This document shows, in pieces, positions 50,656 through 60,497 of a stretch of DNA of 64,000 bases (within the stretch, counting starts at the first letter, position 1; each line of letters opens with the position of its first letter). Source of the stretch: Bin5 sp965218625 (GTDB lineage Bacteria; Chloroflexota; Anaerolineae; Caldilineales; Caldilineaceae); assembly GCA_965218625.1 (NCBI GenBank), contig CBDCLG010000013.1, positions 1 through 64,000 of the forward strand. Direction: 5' to 3'. Under the pieces are notes generated by a model that was not told where the DNA came from, made no database searches, and saw nothing but the letters and a program-made list of their open reading frames with translations. A program made the position numbers and the translations under genes.

Positions 50656-51291
50656 GGAGCAGATTCCTTCGCAGGCCGGACGCGCCCGGCGTTACCCAGA
50701 CCGGACGTGCCGCGGCCCTGTGCTTTGAATGGCGTGCTGCCATTGTAATCAGTCGTCAAGCAAAGAGCAATTACTGCCAGTGGCCTCCTCGGCCCGCTGG
50801 TCATGGCTCCGCATTCCGTAGGGTCGTGCCGCCACCCAACGGATTTTCCGGTTTTCCTGCAAGAACTTCAGACATCGTATATACTGTGCCAACAAACGGG
50901 AGATCTCACTCCGATCAAGCCTTTACGCCGGTGCTCAGCCGCAATTTGCAGCATGAATTCAGCGACCGAAGGACCATGGCAATATACGATCTCACGTACA
51001 GGATGAAGCCGGTCCTTGCGCACCTGGAACGACAACGCGGCTGTCTCAGAAGAGCCGCGTCCGCCTAACCGTTGCGGTGTCAACGCAACCGAAATATTGG
51101 CCCGAATTCTTGCGGCCAGCAGTGGGATGTGGTACCGTTCCCCACACTTGCCCGCTTCCATCCGCATCGTCTATTTTCGAGACCGCCCATTGCCAGATCG
51201 CGTATCCCACGCTCCGCCCGCATATCGCTCCGGCCAGGGCATCCTCTACCGGCGCGATCTGACCGGCCCACCAGCATAGAAGGAAGACACG
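50656..51291. other. 636 bases without a supported gene
   Basis: Several short frames cross this interval on both strands, but none has a ribosome-binding site, a recognisable motif or a coding-like composition. An AT-richer patch at about 50875-50900 and the AAGGAAG ribosome-binding site of the next gene (about 51280) are the only features I can point to. Confidence 0.5.
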
Positions 51292-52701
51292 ATGGCATCC
51301 ACCGCTAAGCCCAATATCATCCTCTTCGGCATCGACTCGCTGCTGGCCGACCACATGAGCTGCTACGGCTACGACAGGCTCACCAGCCCATACCTCGACC
51401 GCTTCGCCAGCCAGGGCGTCCTCTTCGAGAACACCTACAGCGCCCACATTCCCACCACCAGCGCCTACGCCTCGATGCTGACCGGGCTCGACGTCTTCTC
51501 GACCCAGGTCGTCGCCCTGCGCCACCAGGGCCCCCTGCGCCCTGAAGTGAAAACACTGGCGGAAATCCTGCGCGACGAGGGCTACCACACCGTCTGCGTC
51601 GGCTTCGACGGCAACCCCAGCAGCCGCGGCTTCGATGAGTACCTCAGCTACCCGGCCTGGGGCTCCTGGGCCGAAGGCCGCCAGCCCAAGGCCCAGCTCC
51701 TCAACGAGCAGGTGCTGCCCGCGCTCGACCGCCTCCTCGCCGACGACAAGCCGTTCTTCCTCTTCCTGCGCCACATGGACCCGCACGCGCCCTACCTGCC
51801 GCCGGAGCCCTACGAGCGCATGTTCTATCACGGCGACGAGTGCAACCCCGCCAACAAGTCGATGGAGCCGGTTGTAGCCTTCAAGCCCTTCGCCGACTTC
51901 CTCGTCTCCTGGCTGCCGCCGGGCATCACCGACAAGGACTACGTCATCGCCCAGTACGACGGCGCCATCGCCTACATGGACGCCGCCATCCAGTCCCTTT
52001 TCACCGCGCTCGAAGCACACGGCGTCTTCGATGAGACCATCATCGCCATCAACGGCGACCACGGTGAAACGCTCTACGACCACGAATGCTGGTTCGATCA
52101 CCACGGCATCTACGACGTCGTCCTGCACGTGCCCCTGATGCTGCGCTATCCGCCCAAGCTGCCGGCCGGCAAACGCGTCGCCGGCTACAACCAGCACAAG
52201 GACCTCGTGCCCACCCTGCTTGAGCTGGCCCAAATCGACGCCGGCATCGACTTCGACGGCTGCTCGCTCCTGCCGATGATCGAAGGCAAGGTCTCTTCCC
52301 ACGAGAGCGAGATTTACATCACCGAATGCACCTGGATGCGCAAACACGGCTGGCGCACGCCGCAGTGGAAACTGATCCGCGCGCTCGAACCCGACTTCCA
52401 CTTCAAGCCGCCGGTCGAACTCTACAACCTGGTCGAAGATCCCGACGAAAACTGCAACCTGGCCGAAGAGCTGCCCGGCGTGGTCGATGCCCTCACCGCC
52501 CGCATGGATGCATGGATCAGCCAGCGCGAGGCCGAGACCGGCCTGCCCAACCCGATCCACCACCAGGGCGACTGGCACGGCATCAAGGGCGTCGGCGCCT
52601 TCAAGAGCTCGCAGCAGGCCTACGATTCTCTTCACATCGGCGACGCCAGCGCCGCGCGGCGCCTACAGGCCGAATCGCGCGCGGTCGAAGAAAAGGAGTA
52701 G
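51292..52701 (+). CDS. Sulfatase-fold hydrolase with Thr nucleophile, copy 1
   Basis: A 469-residue protein of the alkaline phosphatase superfamily. Motifs: KPNIILFGIDSL (metal Asp), IPTTSAYASMLTG at the sulfatase signature position, INGDHGETLYDH and YNQHKDLVPTLLEL. In true sulfatases the signature is C-x-P-S-R; here Thr55 takes the Cys place, as in nucleotide pyrophosphatases and some phosphodiesterases, so formylglycine cannot form. A phosphodiesterase or phosphonate-ester hydrolase role is therefore more likely than sulfatase; that is inference. No signal peptide. ATG 51292 has AAGGAAG upstream. It is followed 44 nt later by a close paralog. Confidence 0.85.
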   Translation: MASTAKPNIILFGIDSLLADHMSCYGYDRLTSPYLDRFASQGVLFENTYSAHIPTTSAYASMLTGLDVFSTQVVALRHQGPLRPEVKTLAEILRDEGYHTVCVGFDGNPSSRGFDEYLSYPAWGSWAEGRQPKAQLLNEQVLPALDRLLADDKPFFLFLRHMDPHAPYLPPEPYERMFYHGDECNPANKSMEPVVAFKPFADFLVSWLPPGITDKDYVIAQYDGAIAYMDAAIQSLFTALEAHGVFDETIIAINGDHGETLYDHECWFDHHGIYDVVLHVPLMLRYPPKLPAGKRVAGYNQHKDLVPTLLELAQIDAGIDFDGCSLLPMIEGKVSSHESEIYITECTWMRKHGWRTPQWKLIRALEPDFHFKPPVELYNLVEDPDENCNLAEELPGVVDALTARMDAWISQREAETGLPNPIHHQGDWHGIKGVGAFKSSQQAYDSLHIGDASAARRLQAESRAVEEKE

Positions 52702-52745
52702 GGTACCGGCTGCCGCAAGCCCGCGGCCGCCCAGGGACAGGTCCG

Positions 52746-54158
52746 ATGGCAACTCTCCATTCGAAACCCAACATCGTCCTTCTGGGCATCGATTCGCTGC
52801 GCGCCAGCCGTATGAGCTGCTACGGCTACGACCGGCTGACCACGCCCCATCTCGACCGCTTCGGCCAACAGGGCGTCCTGTTCGAGAACACGTTCAGCCC
52901 CCATATCCCGACCACCAGCGCCTACGCCATGATGATGACCGGCATGGACATCTTCACCACGCAGATGGTCGCGCACCGTCCCAAGGGCCCCCTGCGGCCC
53001 GAGGTGAAGACACTGGCCGAAATCCTTCGTGAACAGGGCTACCAGACCGTATCGATCGGTTTCTCAGGCCGGGCTAGCAGCCGCGGCTTCGACGAATACC
53101 TCAACTTCCCGCAGATGGGCAGCTGGTCCGAGGGCCGCGCGCCCAAGGCGCAGAGACTGAACCAGCTGGCCCTGCCCGCGCTCGACCGCCTCGTCGCCGC
53201 GGACAGGCCCTTTTTGCTCTTCCTGCGCCACATGGACCCGCATTCGCCCTACCTGCCGCCGCAGCCCTTCGAGCGCATCTTCTACCACGGCGACGAATGC
53301 GACCCCGCCAACCGCTCGATGGACCCGGTCCTGGCCTTCGAGCCGTTCAAACATACCCTCATCGACATGCTGCCGCCGGGCATCAGCGACCGTGAATACG
53401 TCAACGCCCAATACGACGGCGCCCTTGCCTACATGGACGCCGCCATCCAGTCAATCTTTACAGCGCTCGAAGCGCACGGTATTTTCGACCAGACAATCGT
53501 GGCTGTCAACGGCGACCACGGCGAAGAGCTCGACGAACACGGCTGCTGGTACGACCACCATGGCCTCTACGACAACAATCTGCATGTGCCGCTGATGCTG
53601 CGCTACCCGCCCAGGCTGCCCGCCGGCCATCGTGTGCACGGCTACAACCAGCACAAGGACCTTGTTCCCACCCTTCTCGAACTCGCCGGGATCGACGCCG
53701 GCATAGAATTCGACGGCAGGTCCCTGCTTCCTATGATCGAAGGCAAAATCCCCTCGCACGCGGGCGAAATCTACATCACCGAGTGCGCCTGGATGCGCAA
53801 ACACGGCTGGCGCACGCCCCAATGGAAACTGATCCACGCGTTGGAGCCCGATTTCCACTTTGAGCCGGCCGTGGAGCTCTACAACCTGGTCGAGGACCCG
53901 GGCGAGCATCACAATCTGGCCGCAGAGCTGCCCGGCGTCGTGGCCGCCCTGACCGCCCGCATGGAGGCATGGATCAGCCGGCGCGAAACCGAGACCGGGC
54001 TGCCGAACCCAGTTCAGCACCAGCCCGGCTGGCACGACGTCGAAGGCATCGACTATTTCACCAGCTCGCAGCAGGCCTACGACAATCTGCGCATCGGCCG
54101 ACCCAGCCGGGAGGCGCTGCGAAGAACGCGCGCGCAGACGAGCGCAGAGGGACATTAG
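52746..54158 (+). CDS. Sulfatase-fold hydrolase with Thr nucleophile, copy 2
   Basis: A 470-residue tandem paralog of the preceding protein, similar from end to end (KPNIVLLGIDSLRASRMSCY, HIPTTSAYAMMMTG, VNGDHGEELDEHGCWYDHHG, YNQHKDLVPTLLELAGIDAG). Thr56 is at the nucleophile position. Differences are spread throughout, so the duplication is old and the two may act on different substrates. There is no signal peptide. ATG 52746 has AGGGACAGG upstream. It is probably in one transcript with copy 1 and with the sugar isomerase gene that follows after 84 nt. Confidence 0.85.
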   Translation: MATLHSKPNIVLLGIDSLRASRMSCYGYDRLTTPHLDRFGQQGVLFENTFSPHIPTTSAYAMMMTGMDIFTTQMVAHRPKGPLRPEVKTLAEILREQGYQTVSIGFSGRASSRGFDEYLNFPQMGSWSEGRAPKAQRLNQLALPALDRLVAADRPFLLFLRHMDPHSPYLPPQPFERIFYHGDECDPANRSMDPVLAFEPFKHTLIDMLPPGISDREYVNAQYDGALAYMDAAIQSIFTALEAHGIFDQTIVAVNGDHGEELDEHGCWYDHHGLYDNNLHVPLMLRYPPRLPAGHRVHGYNQHKDLVPTLLELAGIDAGIEFDGRSLLPMIEGKIPSHAGEIYITECAWMRKHGWRTPQWKLIHALEPDFHFEPAVELYNLVEDPGEHHNLAAELPGVVAALTARMEAWISRRETETGLPNPVQHQPGWHDVEGIDYFTSSQQAYDNLRIGRPSREALRRTRAQTSAEGH

Positions 54159-54242
54159 AAATCAGGCCGTGCGGCCTGGGGCCGGGCCGGGCCTGACTCG
54201 AAAGCATTGCACGCCAAATCGCCACACAACGGAGCAATATCC

Positions 54243-55041
54243 ATGAAACTTGGCGCAAACTCTGTACTCTTCGGCGGATACGACATGGAGACCGCATTTC
54301 GCTGCATCGCCCTGGCTGGCTACGACGGCATCGAGCTCGCCGCCATCCCCCAAATGGCCGACCATCTCGACCCCGATCGCTGCCAGGAGCAGGCGTCCTG
54401 AGGTGAGGCGCCTCGCACAGGCCCACGACCTCGAGCTGCTCGCCATCGAACAGCCGCGGCGCGACATTGAAATCATGGAGCCGGTCATGCAGGTCGCGGC
54501 CGAGTGCGGCATCCCCATCGTCAATGTTGGCCCCGGCGGCGAGTCCGGCAACGAGGAGAGCCTGGTCGAGACCATCGACGAGCTCGGCGCGCTCTCCCTG
54601 ATGGCTGAGAAATACGGCATCACACTCTGCGTCAAAGCCCACGTCGGCGCCAGCGTCTTCGACACGCCCACGACCCTGCGCGCGATGGAGGCGATCAGCT
54701 CCCCCAACTTCGGCATCGACATGGACCCGTCCCACATTCACCGCGCCAACGAGAACCCGGTCGAGGCCATCGCCGCTGTCATCAGCCGCGTCAAGCACGT
54801 CCACATTCGCGACTGCAAGGGCCGCCAGCAGGGTCCCGGCAAACCGGAGCTGCAGGCCAATGGCCGCGGCGACATCGACCTCGTCGGCTACGTCCGCGTT
54901 CTGCACGAAAACGGCTACGACGGCCCGCTCAACCTGGAAGTCATTGGCGCCCGTGAGTACAGCCTCGAGCAGTGCTGCACCATCGCCGCCGAAAGCCGCG
55001 GCCACATGCAGGCCTGCCTGCAGGCGTGCGGCGCGCGCTGA
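54243..55041 (+). CDS. Xylose-isomerase-like TIM barrel protein, one frameshift
   Basis: A sugar phosphate isomerase/epimerase of the AP-endonuclease-2 superfamily. The first 52 residues (MKLGANSVLFGGYDMETAF, IALAGYDGIELAAIP) end at an early TGA (54399-54401). The rest (EVRRLAQAHDLELLAIEQP, IPIVNVGPGGESG, YGITLCVKAHVGAS, NFGIDMDPSHIHRANENP, VKHVHIRDCKGRQQG, YDGPLNLEVIGARE) is in the next frame. An extra T at about 54399 explains the break. Restored length is about 265 aa. ATG 54243 follows GGAG. It begins a run with PhyH and Gfo/Idh genes; such sets often act on inositol- or sugar-like substrates. The break is probably a sequence error. Confidence 0.8.
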
Positions 55042-55108
55042 ACCGACCCTGCACGAGATCGTCAACGGCCGGGCGCCGCCAAGGACCCGGGAATCCAAGG
55101 AGTGCACC

Positions 55109-55898
55109 ATGCTTTCTTCACAACAGATCGAACAGTTTCACGAAAACGGATTTCTCAATGGCGGGCAGGTACTGACAGACGAGGAAGTGGAAGCGCTGCG
55201 CGCCGAGGTGATGCGGGTCATCGACGATCGCGAGCGCACCGACATTCCCCAGCCGGTGCACGTCCGCAACATGAGCCGCGACGACAGCCTGGCAGTCTGG
55301 CAGATCGTCAACATCTGGCAGGCGAGCGAGCCATTCCACCAGTTGATCAGCCGCGACGACATCACCACCGGCATCGCGCAGCTGACCGGAGCCGGCGAGC
55401 TGCGCATCTGGCACGACCAGATCCAGTACAAGCCGCCCAAAACCGGCGGAACGACACACTGGCACCAGGACGCGCCGCTGTGGCCGATCATCAGGCCGAT
55501 GACCGAGGTCACCGCCTGGGTCGCGCTCGACGACGCCGACGAGTCCAATGGCTGCATGTCGATGGTGCGCGGTTCCCACGAGTGGGGCAACAACATCGAC
55601 TATCTGAAGCAGCTGGAGGCGATCAACGCCATGCCGACCGAGCACGAGGGGCGTCCGCTGCGCGTGGCGAGCTGCCCGGTGAAGAAGGGGCGAAGTCCAT
55701 TTTCACCACTCGCTAACCTGGCACGGCTCCCACGATAACACCAGCGACCGGCCGCGGCGCGCGATCGCGCTCCACTACATGACCGGCGAGACCCGCTACG
55801 TCGCCAGCGGCGAGCACGTGATGAAGCAGTACGTCGAAGTGGGCGACGGCGAGCAGCTGCGCGGGGAATATTTCCCACAGGTCTACCCGGACGCATGA
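55109..55898 (+). CDS. Phytanoyl-CoA dioxygenase family protein, one frameshift
   Basis: A second Fe(II)/2-oxoglutarate oxygenase. Main frame: MLSSQQIEQFHENGFLNGGQ, then THWHQDAPLWPII (HxD iron ligands) and TAWVALDDADESNGCMSMVR. At 55687-55690 a GGGG run should be GGG. The next frame then gives HFHHSLTWHGSHDNTSDRPR (distal His) and RRAIALHYMTGETRYVASGE to the TGA at 55896. Restored length is about 262 aa with all ligands present. ATG 55109 is used; AAGGAG lies near 55097. It lies 67 nt after the isomerase gene. Confidence 0.82.
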
Positions 55899-55974
55899 AC
55901 TACAAGCAACAGGAAGTCGGAACACGGTCGGCGCGAAACCGCGGCCGCGCCCAAACCAACCGGAGCTCTCTCAC

Positions 55975-57245
55975 ATGATCCGCATCGGTATCGTCGGCTG
56001 CGGCCGCATCCTCAACGCCCATCTGCAAGGCTACAGGCTCCTGCGCGAGGCCGGCTGCGACGACTTTCGCATCACCGCCCTCTGCGCCCGCAACCGTGAC
56101 GACGCGCTCATGTTCCGCAAACGGGGCGAGGGCCCGCCCCCGCGCGCAGCCGTGCTGCCGCCCGAGACCGGCGACCCGCTGGCCGCGCCGCATATCTACG
56201 TCGACGAGTTCCAGCCCGACACCGAGGTCGCCGTCTTTACCGACTACCGCGATATGATCGCGGCCGGCGCGGTCGACGCCGTCAACGATTTCACCACCCT
56301 CTCCATGCATCATCAGATCGGCGCCGCCGCCTTCGAAGCCGGCCTCCACCTGCTCGTGCAGAAGCCGCTGGCGATCTCGGTGGCCGCCGCCCGCCTGTTG
56401 GTCGATATGGCGAATGAAAGGGGACTGACGCTCGGCCTGTTCGAAAACGTGCGGCAGTCCGAAGGCCACGCGCGCCATGCCGCGTGGGCCGATAAGCCAA
56501 GGCCTGGTCGGCGACCTGCAACTGGCGCTCTTCGGCGGCATCGGCGGCCTCTGGTCGCCCGACAAGATCGTGGCCGAGACCCCCTGGCGCCATCGCAAGC
56601 TCGAGGGCGCCGGCGGCGGCGCCATCGACATCGGCGTCCACGTCATGCACTGGGTGCGCTACGTTTGCGGCGAGATCGCGGCCGTCAGCGGCACGGTGCG
56701 AACCTTCGAGCCGGTCCGCCACCTCTACGGGGACCCGGCAACCGGCGCGTCAGTCGAGGCCGGCGTCGACGACACCTACCTCGCCACCGTCACCTGCGAA
56801 AGCGGCGCGCTCGCGCAGCTGATGTGGTCCTGGGCGATTCACGGTGAGGAGACGCAGATTCCCGGCGCGCCCGTCTTCTACGGCAGCCGCGGCTGCATCA
56901 AGGGCGGCGAGATCATCGACGACGACGGCAGCCGCCGCAATCTGCTCGACACCTACTGGGCTGGAGCCGAGCAGCAGCTGTTGGACGCGCAGTTCCCCGT
57001 CGTCGGGCCGGGCAACACGCGCCTGACCGACCCCTTCGCCATCCAGCAATACGACTGGCTGCAGGCCATCGAGCGCGGCGGCCAGCCCGAGACCGACGGC
57101 GAAGAGGGCCTGCGCGACCTGGCCGCGGCCTTCGGCATGATCGAGTCCTCACTGCTGCAAGCGGGCCGTCACCATGAACGAGCTGCTCTCGGGCGCCGTG
57201 CGCGGCTACCAGCAGGAGATCGACGACCACTACGGATTGACATAG
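55975..57245 (+). CDS. Gfo/Idh/MocA oxidoreductase, two frameshifts
   Basis: An NAD(P)-dependent sugar or inositol dehydrogenase-like protein. The N-terminal Rossmann motif is IGIVGCGRILNAHLQGY and the catalytic EKP-type motif is LLVQKPLAIS. The frame breaks at about 56491 (an extra G): ISQGLVGDLQLALFGGIGGL follows in the next frame, with GAGGGAIDIGVHVMHWVRYV. It shifts again near 57167-57171, after which TMNELLSGAVRGYQQEIDDH is read to the TAG at 57243. Restored length is about 423 aa. ATG 55975 has GGAG upstream. The variant Gln-Lys-Pro in place of Glu-Lys-Pro is noted. Confidence 0.8.
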
Positions 57246-57308
57246 ACGCTCAGATCAGGGCCGGCCTGCCTTGATCATGCGCGGCGCAGCCATCGAGGAG
57301 GCAAAGGA

Positions 57309-57549
57309 TTGAAGAGCAGCGCCCGATATGTCAAGATTAGTCGAGTGGTCGGATGAAGACCGATGCTATGTGGGAAGTTGCCCTGGTCTGTTCTACGGTG
57401 GATGCCACGGGGACGACGAAAGAGATGTCTTTTCGGAACTGTGCCGCATAGTCGAAGAGACAGTCGAACTCTACCGGCGCGACGGTCGGCCATTGCCATC
57501 GCCGACCGCGGGCAAAGACTACGCAAACAGGATGCTTGAAATCGCTTGA
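57309..57549 (+). CDS. HicB-family antitoxin, orphan, possible 1-nt insertion
   Basis: The protein reads EWSDEDRCYVGSCPGLFYGG, then CHGDDERDVFSELCRIVEET and DGRPLPSPTAGKDYANR, as in HicB-type antitoxins. A strong GAGGAGG precedes TTG 57309, whose frame starts KSSARYVKI and would join the HicB core as RYVKIVEWSDED if one A near 57339 were removed. Without that correction, ATG 57328 (MSRLVEWSDED) could start a 73-residue version. No HicA toxin is seen on either side, and the usual C-terminal DNA-binding helix is short or absent. It may be a solitary regulator. Confidence 0.7.
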
Positions 57550-57648
57550 ACTGTTGAAACGTTGCGTAACCAAGCCATGAACTCATCTGGAAAAGGTCGG
57601 CGAAACCACCAATATACGTATCATGTATCATCACTGGGAGACTGTCTG

Positions 57649-58659
57649 ATGCGTCGAGTAGGAATCGTGGGGGCTGGCGGCATTTCGAGGACGCACGCCG
57701 ACCGCTGGCTGCAGATGCCGGGCATCGAGCTGGCCGGCTTCTTTGACATCGCCGAGGATGCTTCGCGTCGCGCGGTCGAGGCGTTCGGCGGCAAGGCATT
57801 CGCCAGCCTGCACGAGCTGTTCGATGCGGTCGACTATGTCGACGTCTGCACGCCCGGAACGGCACACGCTGGCCCGGTGATCGCTGCGCTCGAAGCCGGC
57901 ATCCCTACGGTCTGCGAAAAGCCCCTCGCCAACAGCGTCGCCGACTGCGAAAAGATAGTCGACGCAGCCGAACGCACCGGCACGCCCCTGTTCGTAGCCA
58001 TGGTCGTGCGCTTCTTCCCCCAGTTCGCCAAGGCCAAGGAGGTGCTCGACAGCGGCGCCATCGGCGCGCCCGGCGTCATCCGCACTGTGCGCAGCGGCAG
58101 CTATCCCGACGCCGGCTCGGGTTGGCGCAAAGGCGTCGCCATCACCAGCTATTACGCCGACTTCTCCCAGAGCGGCGGCGTCCTGCTCGACCTTTGCATC
58201 CACGACATCGACTACCAGCGTTGGTGCTTCGGCGAAATCGAACGCGTCTTCGCCCGCGGCATGATGTTCGCCGGCAAGGAGCCAATCGATCATGCACTGC
58301 TGACCGTGCGATTCGCCAACGGCGCCGTCGGCCACATCGAGGGCAGCTGGGCCTACCCGCGCGGGCGCTTCTCCCAGCGCATCGAAATCGCCGGCACGGA
58401 TGGAATCATCGAGTGGGACTCGCGCGCACGCCCGCCGGTAGAGCTTGCGCTCGCAGGCGAAGACGGCATGCTCGCGGCCTCCGGCAGCTCACCCACCGCC
58501 GCCCACGACGATCCCTACTACGCCGAGCTGGCCCATTTCGTCAGATGCGTCAAGGCCAAAGAGCCATTCCTCGTCACTCCTTACGACGGACTGATGGCGG
58601 TGAAGATTTCAAGGGCCGCGATCGAGAGTTTGGAGACGGGCAAGCCTGTCACAATCTGA
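57649..58659 (+). CDS. Gfo/Idh/MocA oxidoreductase
   Basis: A 336-residue intact enzyme. RRVGIVGAGGISRTHADRW is the dinucleotide-binding motif, VDYVDVCTPGTAHAGPVI and PTVCEKPLANSV (catalytic Lys) follow, and the C-terminal domain has GGVLLDLCIHDIDYQRWCFG with the expected Asp and His. No signal peptide. ATG 57649 has GGAG upstream; the frame is open further up to 57562 without support. It is followed by another Gfo/Idh gene. The substrate is not known. Confidence 0.9.
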   Translation: MRRVGIVGAGGISRTHADRWLQMPGIELAGFFDIAEDASRRAVEAFGGKAFASLHELFDAVDYVDVCTPGTAHAGPVIAALEAGIPTVCEKPLANSVADCEKIVDAAERTGTPLFVAMVVRFFPQFAKAKEVLDSGAIGAPGVIRTVRSGSYPDAGSGWRKGVAITSYYADFSQSGGVLLDLCIHDIDYQRWCFGEIERVFARGMMFAGKEPIDHALLTVRFANGAVGHIEGSWAYPRGRFSQRIEIAGTDGIIEWDSRARPPVELALAGEDGMLAASGSSPTAAHDDPYYAELAHFVRCVKAKEPFLVTPYDGLMAVKISRAAIESLETGKPVTI

Positions 58660-58731
58660 GGCGTCGCGGCCATGCCTCCCGGCAGCGGACGTCTGGCACA
58701 CACGGAACATTGAACTGAGGTAGCGAATCGA

Positions 58732-59787
58732 ATGACTGACTCATCGAATCAGGCGCAGAAAACTGACCAGCCTGTCGAAAAGGAAACTTCCTCGAACGAG
58801 GTCAGGCTTGGCCTCTTCAGCTTCGCGCACATGCACGCGGCCAGCTACGTCCACTTTCTCGCCAAAATGGCTGGCGTTACGCTGGCGGGCATCTACGACG
58901 ACAACCCGGAACGCGGCCACCGCTTCTCCGACCAATATGGCATCCCATATTTTGAACAGTCGGAGAGCCTGCTGGAAGAGCAACTCGAAGGCGTCGTCAT
59001 CTGCTCGGAGAACATAGCCCACGCCCCCCTCGTACTGCAGGCCGCCGGACGCGTGCGCGCCATACTCTGCGAAAAGCCGATCGCCACGACCGCCGCCGAC
59101 GGGCTGGCCATGATCGAACGTTGCCGCGCAACAGGCACCAAGCTGCAGATCGCCTTCCCCATGCGCTACTCGCAGCCCGTGATCGAGTTGAAGCAGCGGC
59201 TGGACACCGGCCTGCTCGGTGAAATCTACAGCGTCAAGTGCACCAACCACGGCTCCATGCCGGGCGGCTGGTTCGCGGACCCCGAGTTGGCCGGCGGGGG
59301 CGCCGTCCTCGACCATACCGTGCACGTGATCGATCTGCTACGCTGGCTGTGGGATACCGAAGTCGAGGAGGTCTACGCCGAGGTCGGCCGCGATCTTCTC
59401 CACCCTGGCCTGGGCATTGACGACGTCGGCCTGCTCAGCTTCCGCCTCGTCAACGGCGTCTTCGGCACGCTCGACACCAGCTGGTCGCGCCCGCCAAGCT
59501 ACCCCACCTGGGGCGACGTAAAGCTCGACGTCCTCGGCGAGCAGGGCCTGGTCAGCGTCGACGCCTTCGAGCAGAACCTCCACGTAAGCTCCGACAAGGA
59601 GGGCAGGACCTCGTGGGTCAACTGGGGCAGCAGCGGCGACGAGGGCCTGTTGGCCGATTTCGTCGCCATGATCCGCGAAGACCGCGACCCTTTCATCAGC
59701 GGCGAGGACGGCCAGGCCGCGCTCGAAGTCGCCCTGGCGGCCTACGAGTCCGCACGCCGCGCCGAGCCGGTCCGGCTGCCCCTCTGA
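58732..59787 (+). CDS. Gfo/Idh/MocA oxidoreductase, divergent dinucleotide motif
   Basis: A 351-residue protein. The N-terminal motif is RLGLFSFAHMHAASYVHFLA, which lacks the usual Gly-x-Gly-x-x-Gly, although the strand-helix pattern remains. ILCEKPIATTAADGLAMIE supplies the catalytic Lys, and GGGAVLDHTVHVIDLLRWLW supplies the C-terminal Asp and His. The missing glycines could mean altered cofactor binding. ATG 58732 has GAGG upstream. It forms a likely unit with the Gfo/Idh gene 72 nt upstream and the exonuclease gene 10 nt downstream. Confidence 0.87.
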   Translation: MTDSSNQAQKTDQPVEKETSSNEVRLGLFSFAHMHAASYVHFLAKMAGVTLAGIYDDNPERGHRFSDQYGIPYFEQSESLLEEQLEGVVICSENIAHAPLVLQAAGRVRAILCEKPIATTAADGLAMIERCRATGTKLQIAFPMRYSQPVIELKQRLDTGLLGEIYSVKCTNHGSMPGGWFADPELAGGGAVLDHTVHVIDLLRWLWDTEVEEVYAEVGRDLLHPGLGIDDVGLLSFRLVNGVFGTLDTSWSRPPSYPTWGDVKLDVLGEQGLVSVDAFEQNLHVSSDKEGRTSWVNWGSSGDEGLLADFVAMIREDRDPFISGEDGQAALEVALAAYESARRAEPVRLPL

Positions 59788-59797
59788 GGCCAGCGAC

Positions 59798-60361
59798 ATG
59801 AGCCAGAATGCAGCCCAACGGGCACGCGAGATCCTGGAGAGCAACCCGCTCTTCTTCGACACAGAGACGACCGGTCTTGGACGGTCCGACGAGATCGTCG
59901 AAGTCGGAATTGTCGACACCGAGGGCAAAACGCTGCTGCAAAGTCTCGTCCGGCCGGTTGGACGCATCCCCGTCGAGGCCAGCGCTGTGCATGGCATCAC
60001 AAACGAGATGGTACGCGGCGCGCCCACCTGGGAAAGTGTCTGGCGAGAAGTCAGGGATCTGTTCGAGGGCCGTACTGTGGGCATCTTCAACGCCGAATTC
60101 GACCTGCGTATGATGCGCCAATCGCACGAGCGGCGCGGCATGCAATGGCAGCCGATGGGTGGGAACGCCTTCTGCGTGATGAAGCTCTACGCCCGCTTCT
60201 ACGGCGAACGGCTCGGTATACGCAACGCCAAATGGCAGGGGCTCCAGAAGGCGGGACGGCAGTGCGGAATCCCCAGCCGCAACGCGCACCGCGCCGTGGA
60301 CGACGCCCGCCTCACCAGCCAGGTCTTCCGCCACATGGCCCAAGCGGAGATGTCAAAGTAG
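59798..60361 (+). CDS. DEDDh 3'-5' exonuclease (DnaQ-like)
   Basis: A 187-residue exonuclease domain protein. Exo I is LFFDTETTGL (Asp, Glu), Exo II is IFNAEFDLRMM (Asp) and Exo III is HRAVDDARLT (His, Asp), so all five active-site residues are present. It resembles the epsilon subunit and RNase T fold but has no polymerase or other domain. It would act on DNA or RNA 3' ends. ATG 59798 is 10 nt after the Gfo/Idh stop. The remaining 136 bases to hisC (60362-60497) hold a weak 6-bp hairpin near 60427-60441 and no gene. Confidence 0.9.
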   Translation: MSQNAAQRAREILESNPLFFDTETTGLGRSDEIVEVGIVDTEGKTLLQSLVRPVGRIPVEASAVHGITNEMVRGAPTWESVWREVRDLFEGRTVGIFNAEFDLRMMRQSHERRGMQWQPMGGNAFCVMKLYARFYGERLGIRNAKWQGLQKAGRQCGIPSRNAHRAVDDARLTSQVFRHMAQAEMSK

Positions 60362-60497
60362 CACCCGTGCCAAGACCGCGGCGATACCTTCGCCCGGTAC
60401 AGAAAACTGCTGACCCCCGTTGTCCAGGGACGTGGTCCCTTTGTTCACCTAAGGGTGGTGGTGAGGTGGCTCGTTGGGCCTGCTTGCGGGCAGCGGT

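Noticed and set aside
50640..51068. 142-codon frame upstream of the hydrolase genes
   Set aside because: No ribosome-binding site or motif, it overlaps the start of the MFS gene on the other strand, and its composition looks random.
60420..60480. AAGGGTGG near 60455 considered as a T-box-like element
   Set aside because: It is on the + strand with no + strand gene downstream, and specifier and antiterminator stems are not seen.
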